From Phoronis australis (lineage: Eukaryota > Phoronida > Phoronidae): a stretch of 64,000 nt of DNA. Below the pieces are notes generated by a model. That model saw only the letters and a list, made by a program, of their open reading frames with translations, was not told where the DNA came from and did not search any database. Shown here piece by piece: positions 60,601 to 64,000 of this stretch. How positions within the stretch are numbered: position 1 is the stretch's first letter; each line of letters begins with the position of its first letter. The stretch is taken from contig NMRA01000286.1 of the NCBI GenBank assembly GCA_002633005.1, positions 360,503 through 424,502 on the forward strand, written 5' to 3'. A program made the translations under genes and the position numbers.

Positions 60601-63600
60601 CAGACGTCCGCTGATGCCGTCCTTCTGTCTTTCCAGTTTCTCCACGCTCACCTCCATCTCCTTGTGCAAACGAGCCACATCAGCTGCAAATCAATCATAC
60701 ATGACAACTATACAATTGCTGTGAGAAAAAGTAAAGCTTAAACTGACACAAATAGTTTGGTATAATCTGCACATACAGTAATTTTCAATGGACTTTTTTA
60801 ACTGCAACAAAGTTATGGCGAAAACCGAGAAGAAAAAACACAACTGAACAGTTTGAAAATTAAGGGAAATTTCTGCTTAAAAAAATTTGTCGATTCTCCT
60901 TGATAAGAGATCTTAATAACTCTTTTATAATTCCTAGGTCACGTGATGGGACCATGCATGACACTGTAGAGGTATATACTCTATACACAAACTCATTCTA
61001 TGAAAATTTCTGCACTTTCATAGTCAACAAATCTCTCACATGGAACCCTTGATGGAGTAGACAAAGAGAAAACACCTATACACAACATTCTGCCTTCGTA
61101 AACGCCAGCAAGAAGCCTTCACGTCTGTGAAAGAAACCAACAATGGTATCCATGAAATTTACTTTTGGTTCTATCAGAACAGACCCAAATTAAAACATGG
61201 TTAACATCCAATCTTATCATTAAGCAGAAATGACTGCCGGAGTGAGTAGCGTACCTTGCAGAGCCTCCTTGCGCAAAATCAACTCCTGGTTCTCGCCCTC
61301 AAGCTGTTCCTTCCTGTTTTCAAGCTGTGCACACAGCTGCTGTGACTCATAGAGTGCCGTCTCCAGGCCATCCTTATCTGCCTTCAGGCCAGCAATCAGC
61401 TCACTCTGTTGTCGGTTCTCACGCTCTGATGCAGTCAACTGGACACCCAACTGACCCTTCTCTTTGGTCAGCTCCTCCTTCTGTTTGGCAAGACGCACAA
61501 TAGTGTCGCTCTGCTTCTCCAGCTCACGACGGGCACCCAGCAGCTCCTCGGCTAACGCACTCTTCTGACGGGCAGTGGAGTTAAGCTGCTCTGTGATTTC
61601 TGCCTTCTCGCGGTTCAGGAACCCGATCTCCTCCTGCAGTTTCTCTTGTGTCTGCTCACCCAGCTCCAATGTCTGCGACAGACCCATCTTCTCATTCTCG
61701 ACATCCATCTTTTCTTGCTCAACCCGCACCAACTCCTCGCGGATGCCAAACTTGTCCTGCTCGACTTGGTGTTTTTCACCAGCTAGCGCGTTCTTCTCAG
61801 CCTCCATCTATTAGAAAATGAAAACCAGATGGGATTGGGATAATTTTAGCAAACTTACAGCAACATCAGTCAAAAGCGTCTGTCCAAAAACATGTTCATG
61901 AAAAATTTAATTTAAGCACAATTACTGCAACATTAACGACAACAAAAATGAAGTAAAAAAACATTTGTAACAAAAATTGTTAACCACTAGCGACATACCA
62001 TTACGAGGTATCCATCGCCTCTTCCCTGGCATGAAACAGAAATTCAAAGAACAAGCTTTGATAGTTGGTGCAAACTTTTTCATCTTGGTAAGAGCATTGG
62101 TTAAAAATATGAATACAGCTGCCAGACTATAACAATTTTATCACAATCCACTCTGATTTGGTTGTATTAAGTCATTTCATTTCACCTGCATAATGATCTT
62201 GTTGAGATCAATCTTGTCTTGACCCAGACCTTCATTCAGAGCCTGCATCTTGAGCAATGCATCACGCAGACCAGCCTCCTCAGTCTTCAGCTTGTTAATG
62301 TCTAACTCAAGCTCTGCATTCGTCAGCTCAAGACGTGAAAGTGCCTCATCTGGATAATATAGAAAAAAATTAACTGATGTATTATCCTAACTTATGACTG
62401 TTATGGATGACCGTGCAAGACATAATCTGTCCTGACTTGCACAAAAACACCAAAGAAAACTTTCTCCAAACAAAATAAGTTAAAATTTGACAGCTATCTT
62501 TCCTCCAGAGAGGCATCAACGTACTTAGTGAGACTTTGTAAGACCACAAGCCAAGCAGCTCTGTAAAGTTAGGAAAATATTCAATTAAGTTTCCAGAAGA
62601 TTAGATATATATTTTTTGCAGTGAATACTTCACCTAGGTTAATAGCAATGTTCATCATCCAACCTTGAGCAACCTCACCCCAATCTGTTCTACAACTTCT
62701 ATTATCAACTCCCATTACCAAAGAACTTACTGAGCTCAGCTCTTTCCTGCTCTACAACATCCTTCTCCAACAAGGTCTGGTTCAGCGCCTCCTTGGTGGT
62801 CACAAGCTCCTCACGGAGTTTCGAGTTCTTGTCCTCCAGCTGACCTATGACCTTGTGACAGCGCTCATTCTCCTTGAGCTGTCGGTCCTTGTCCTTGATC
62901 ACATCCTCCTTCTCATCCTCAAGGTTGTCACGCTGGCGCTGCAGCTCACTGTTTGCAGCCTGCAGCTTCTCATTCTCTGTGTGGATCTCTACAGGGTGAC
63001 CAGAAAAGACCATGCTTAACTAAACATCTCAAAGGTGACAAAAAGACCAGCGTGCGTTCCGCAGACTTGCGAACCCCACAAAAACGCAAGATTTTTGGAG
63101 AGACCGTCATGTATTATAAGCAAATCACGTGATCACACTAGCTTTCTTCGTGAGATTCTTGTGTCTATGGAACTCAGCCCAGAATGCACCATACACATAT
63201 AAAACCAAATGAGCTCCCAAATTACCCATTTACTAATAATTAACTTTCTATAAGTTTAATCCAATTGCAATAAAGATAGTTTAAAATAGAATGTATTTAG
63301 GCATGTGTTTGCTGAAAAAGATATCCGATTTGCTTATTTCTAAAAAAGATTAAGCACGCACAAAAGCTGCTCACACCTGGTTTGTGTTTGTCAGAAGAAA
63401 TAAGTGGACTTAAACACTAATTTCTCATATTCATACCGTTTCAAATTTATTTTTATTTTTATTTTAGCTTGGAATTACAATTTTTTCGGTTTACAAAAGC
63501 ATGTGCATTCTTCCTTTAAAGTACTAAACTGTGGAACTTATTGATTGCATACCGTCAATCTGCTGGTTGAGAGTTGAGCGTAGAGTTTCCAACTGCGACT

Positions 63601-63674
63601 TCTCACTGCCTGTCATGTCTAGAGCGTTCTTGAAGCGTTCACGGTCACGGAATGAGTCGTCACGATCACGGTGA
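48288..63674 (-). CDS. CROCC: Rootletin (ciliary rootlet coiled-coil protein), 5'-partial, multi-exon
   Basis: Structural protein that polymerises into the striated ciliary rootlet and, in vertebrates, also links centrioles. Eighteen exons on the - strand chain in phase from 63674 down to the TAG at 48288-48290, giving 1564 residues. Almost all are coiled coil with heptad-like Glu/Lys/Gln/Leu repeats. The match is specific near the C-terminus: LIDLTTRHRQE, then TLEARERAHRQRVKGLEEQ and STLKDQLNQE are nearly the same as in human rootletin. Two non-coiled segments stand out: a Ser-Pro-rich stretch at about residues 865-945 of this fragment and a basic Ser-Pro tail of about 90 residues. The N-terminal part lies beyond the right edge; human rootletin is about 2017 residues. 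The paralogue CEP250/C-Nap1 is less likely given the C-terminal match. Confidence 0.95.
49244..49385 (-). CDS. CROCC: Rootletin exon 17 of 18 seen: diagnostic C-terminal coiled coil
   Basis: 142 nt between TCTTGACAG and GTGAGTAC. It encodes LIDLTTRHRQETEMETNRLR, then ERTLEARERAHRQRVKGLEE. TLEARERAHRQRV is essentially identical to human rootletin and identifies the gene. Confidence 0.96.
50672..50841 (-). CDS. CROCC: Rootletin exon 16 of 18 seen
   Basis: 170 nt between TGGTTGCAG and GTAGGGCT, leaving with two bases. It encodes VEREKLRTEEVASKSLAERG, then EEENVEQQRRIQQLEAQVAE: coiled coil. Confidence 0.93.
51029..51229 (-). CDS. CROCC: Rootletin exon 15 of 18 seen
   Basis: 201 nt, phase 0-0, between TTCCTGTAG and GTGAGTGT. 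It encodes MLIQRQEQEQELNQKVQKLT and ends EKDKTALKKTLDK; LRLEKDRTALKKTLDKVE-like sequence is characteristic of the family. Confidence 0.94.
51677..51946 (-). CDS. CROCC: Rootletin exon 14 of 18 seen
   Basis: 270 nt, phase 0-0, between CATCATAG and GTGAGTTC. It encodes VQALNMSLSDSSAAINDLNE, then ALTSSEHDRRVLQERLDATR, ending LEGQIRQSGN. SEHDRRVLQERLD is a well conserved rootletin block. Confidence 0.94.
52582..52722 (-). CDS. CROCC: Rootletin exon 13 of 18 seen
   Basis: 141 nt, phase 0-0, between GCCCATAG and GTATGGCT. It encodes VLQERVESLSKQIQDLEGNC, then QSLQMTVDRLSLHLSKTEEE: coiled coil. Confidence 0.94.
53895..54238 (-). CDS. CROCC: Rootletin exon 12 of 18 seen
   Basis: 344 nt between CGTTAAACAG and GTAGGCGA. 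It encodes KRGIDGRLASAQTALMLQEE, RRNERERKGMADAIANMERT and a long coiled coil ending LALNDKETENQ. The ...RLASAQTALMLQEE block matches vertebrate rootletin well. Confidence 0.94.
54239..54636 (-). other. Rootletin intron, nothing notable
   Basis: 398 nt of AT-rich sequence between exons 11 and 12 of those seen. No repeat or open frame of interest. Confidence 0.7.
54637..54757 (-). CDS. CROCC: Rootletin exon 11 of 18 seen
   Basis: 121 nt between ATTCTTCAG and GTCTGTAA. It encodes DDAISQARSLTTQLKEMEED and ends LQNLQRSLGEVEE with one base left over. RLQNLQRSLGE-type sequence is typical of rootletin. Confidence 0.92.
55015..56760. mobile_element. Non-autonomous helentron-like element with internal satellite
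   Basis: An intronic element in rootletin. A 5' hairpin (CAACGC, loop GGA, GCGTTG) at 55021-55035 is followed by ATGCGCCCAC at 55038-55047. The same 10 bp returns inverted as GTGGGCGCAT at 56741-56750, where it forms the 3' arm of a 14-bp hairpin with ATGCGTCCACATAT (56721-56734) and a 2-nt loop. Between these ends is a tandem array of about 148-bp monomers arranged as a three-monomer unit of about 445 bp. Subterminal inverted repeats, a 3' hairpin and internal tandem repeats are the layout known for helentron-derived non-autonomous elements (HINEs), including bivalve examples. No coding sequence. Exact ends and target site are not resolved. Confidence 0.6.
55101..56581 (+). repeat. Higher-order tandem array with CTCF-consensus-like motifs
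   Basis: Motif starts: 55238, 55373, 55526, 55669, 55812, 55971, 56116, 56262, 56422 and 56568, plus a degenerate one at 55101; spacing 135-160 bp. They fall into three alternating types: TTGCCACTAGGGGGCAY, CTGCCACTAGGAGGCGC and TGGCCACTAGGTGGCGCAA, with variants. The site at 55238-55251 (CCACTAGGGGGCAC) fits the CTCF consensus CCASYAGRKGGCRS at every position; others differ at one to four. Monomers also share AATTTTATGAAAAT-like and TTTGAAGATA-like blocks. Confidence 0.8.
56846..57087 (-). CDS. CROCC: Rootletin exon 10 of 18 seen: Ser-Pro-rich linker returning to coiled coil
   Basis: 242 nt between TTTCTACAG and GTAGGTTG. It begins FDNTFATTTDGRGSPIMRPA, continues SPERPGSPMRSLSPSRLEA, then returns to helix (DPEAVRLALRDFVQQLASSE). 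The intron after it contains a helentron-like repeat element. Confidence 0.93.
57440..57872 (-). CDS. CROCC: Rootletin exon 9 of 18 seen: coiled coil running into Ser-Pro-rich segment
   Basis: 433 nt between GATTACAG and GTAGGTTG. The first part is coiled coil (EASREALRKELAMTQRRMAE). From about LPRSPSPLRARSASPRRG to PNSPTK it becomes basic and Ser-Pro-rich and cannot be coiled coil. The several SP sites with adjacent Arg/Lys look like proline-directed kinase targets (inference). Confidence 0.94.
58073..58317 (-). CDS. CROCC: Rootletin exon 8 of 18 seen
   Basis: 245 nt between CTCACTTCAG and GTATGTGG. It encodes LEEQKMGIQKEASDLRASLR and RRELQDLRRQVKQLDSE, ending ESFGLKQK: coiled coil. Confidence 0.93.
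58764..59125 (-). CDS. CROCC: Rootletin exon 7 of 18 seen
   Basis: 362 nt between CATTTTCAG and GTGAGTGG. It encodes DAHEKELKNLNNQLIDLNRQ and ends EVSRQLQDSRNKIS. The DLNRQKETALREVAELKVQL segment resembles the vertebrate rootletin coiled coil. Confidence 0.93.
59440..59816 (-). CDS. CROCC: Rootletin exon 6 of 18 seen
   Basis: 377 nt between TTTTTCTCAG and GTTAGTGA. It encodes ENQRVEMETQREELIHQFNM and continues to NNVSAELRNFRQQFEEA: coiled coil, leaving with two bases. Confidence 0.93.
60514..60683 (-). CDS. CROCC: Rootletin exon 5 of 18 seen
   Basis: 170 nt between GATTTGCAG and GTGAGTTC. It encodes DVARLHKEMEVSVEKLERQK and ends HEEDVERITKEK: coiled coil. Confidence 0.93.
61255..61807 (-). 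CDS. CROCC: Rootletin exon 4 of 18 seen (longest)
   Basis: 553 nt between TCTAATAG and GTACGCTA, phase 0 in, one base out. It opens MEAEKNALAGEKHQVEQDKF and is unbroken coiled coil with repeated LNREKAEITEQL- and LAEELLGARRELEKQ-type heptads. No domain other than coiled coil is visible. Confidence 0.94.
62186..62349 (-). CDS. CROCC: Rootletin exon 3 of 18 seen
   Basis: 164 nt between ATTATCCAG and GTGAAATG. It encodes EALSRLELTNAELELDINKL and ends GLGQDKIDLNKIIMQ in phase 0. ALSRLELTNAELEL is a typical rootletin coiled-coil block. Confidence 0.92.
62731..62988 (-). CDS. CROCC: Rootletin exon 2 of 18 seen
   Basis: 258 nt between ACCCTGTAG and GTAAGTTC, entering with two bases and leaving with one. 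It encodes IHTENEKLQAANSELQRQRD and continues as coiled coil to LLEKDVVEQERAEL. Confidence 0.92.
63553..63674 (-). CDS. CROCC: Rootletin exon 1 of 18 seen
   Basis: 122 nt between TTGTTTGCAG and GTATGC; its first base completes a codon begun outside the window. It encodes RDDSFRDRERFKNALDM, then GSEKSQLETLRSTLNQQID: coiled coil. Confidence 0.88.
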
Positions 63675-64000
63675 CTGCAAACAAAAATAACATTGTTACC
63701 AATAGCATTTTTGAGGCAATAAGTGCAACAATTAAAAAGAACCTCTAAATCATTGCAACAAGTGTATTTTGGCAACATGTTTCATTAAGTACAAAACTTC
63801 AGTGCACCGGGACTGGCTTCACTAATGTCAATAGACACACCGAAACAAGGTGTTTACTAAAAAAATCATTCAAATTGATCACCAGCCACTATCAACTCAT
63901 AGTGGCTAACAAACTTTAGACAAGCCTGGACTACTTTCATTCGAATTGTCCAAGTGTAACCACAATACTTTTATCTAGAACTAGGCACAGTGGTAATATA

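Larger units (their letters stand above)
57088..64000 (-). other. Rootletin introns in the 5' part and right edge
   Basis: Introns at 57088-57439, 57873-58072, 58318-58763, 59126-59439, 59817-60513, 60684-61254, 61808-62185, 62350-62730, 62989-63552 and the open-ended 63675-64000. All are AT-rich with normal splice sites and no recognised element. No further exon was found between 63675 and the window end. Confidence 0.65.

Overview
This is a piece of an animal nuclear genome. It is AT-rich and gene-sparse, with short exons separated by introns of up to about 8 kb. Two genes are recognisable, and both are typical of metazoans with cilia. The + strand carries a Dishevelled gene (Wnt and planar-polarity signalling hub) from before its PDZ domain to its true C-terminus. 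The - strand carries the 3' three quarters of a rootletin (CROCC) gene, the coiled-coil protein of the ciliary rootlet. The species cannot be named from this window. The exon-rich architecture and a tandem-repeat-bearing helentron-like element fit a marine invertebrate such as a lophotrochozoan or an invertebrate deuterostome, but that is inference.

Layout. Positions 1-8435 hold no recognisable coding exon; the DIX-domain exons of Dishevelled must lie further left. From 8436 to 44070, 13 Dishevelled exons join with consistent splice phases: acidic linker, a His/Tyr-rich 78-nt exon, a pair of duplicated alternative linker exons, a basic stretch, PDZ, DEP, a proline-rich region and the C-terminal FFVDVM peptide. 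One protein form reads 622 residues in this window. Positions 44071 to about 47800 are the convergent 3' ends of the two genes. From 48288 to 63674, 18 rootletin exons on the - strand encode 1564 residues of almost unbroken coiled coil, interrupted by one Ser-Pro-rich segment and ending in a basic Ser-Pro tail. The gene continues beyond the right edge.

The most striking signals are these. (1) Two tandem-duplicated Dishevelled exons (27051-27201 and 27249-27375) are separated by only 47 nt and both have length 1 mod 3, so exactly one can be used; this is the signature of mutually exclusive splicing. (2) A GTGAGT donor inside the last codons of Dishevelled can join a downstream acceptor and replace the PDZ-binding C-terminus. 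(3) Further candidate Dishevelled exons include a possible alternative first exon with an ideal start context. (4) A helentron-like element in a rootletin intron carries about ten CTCF-consensus-like motifs at about 148-bp spacing.

Dishevelled and rootletin both act at or near the ciliary base, so their tail-to-tail arrangement deserves a synteny check. No tRNA, rRNA, CRISPR or bacterial-type features were seen.
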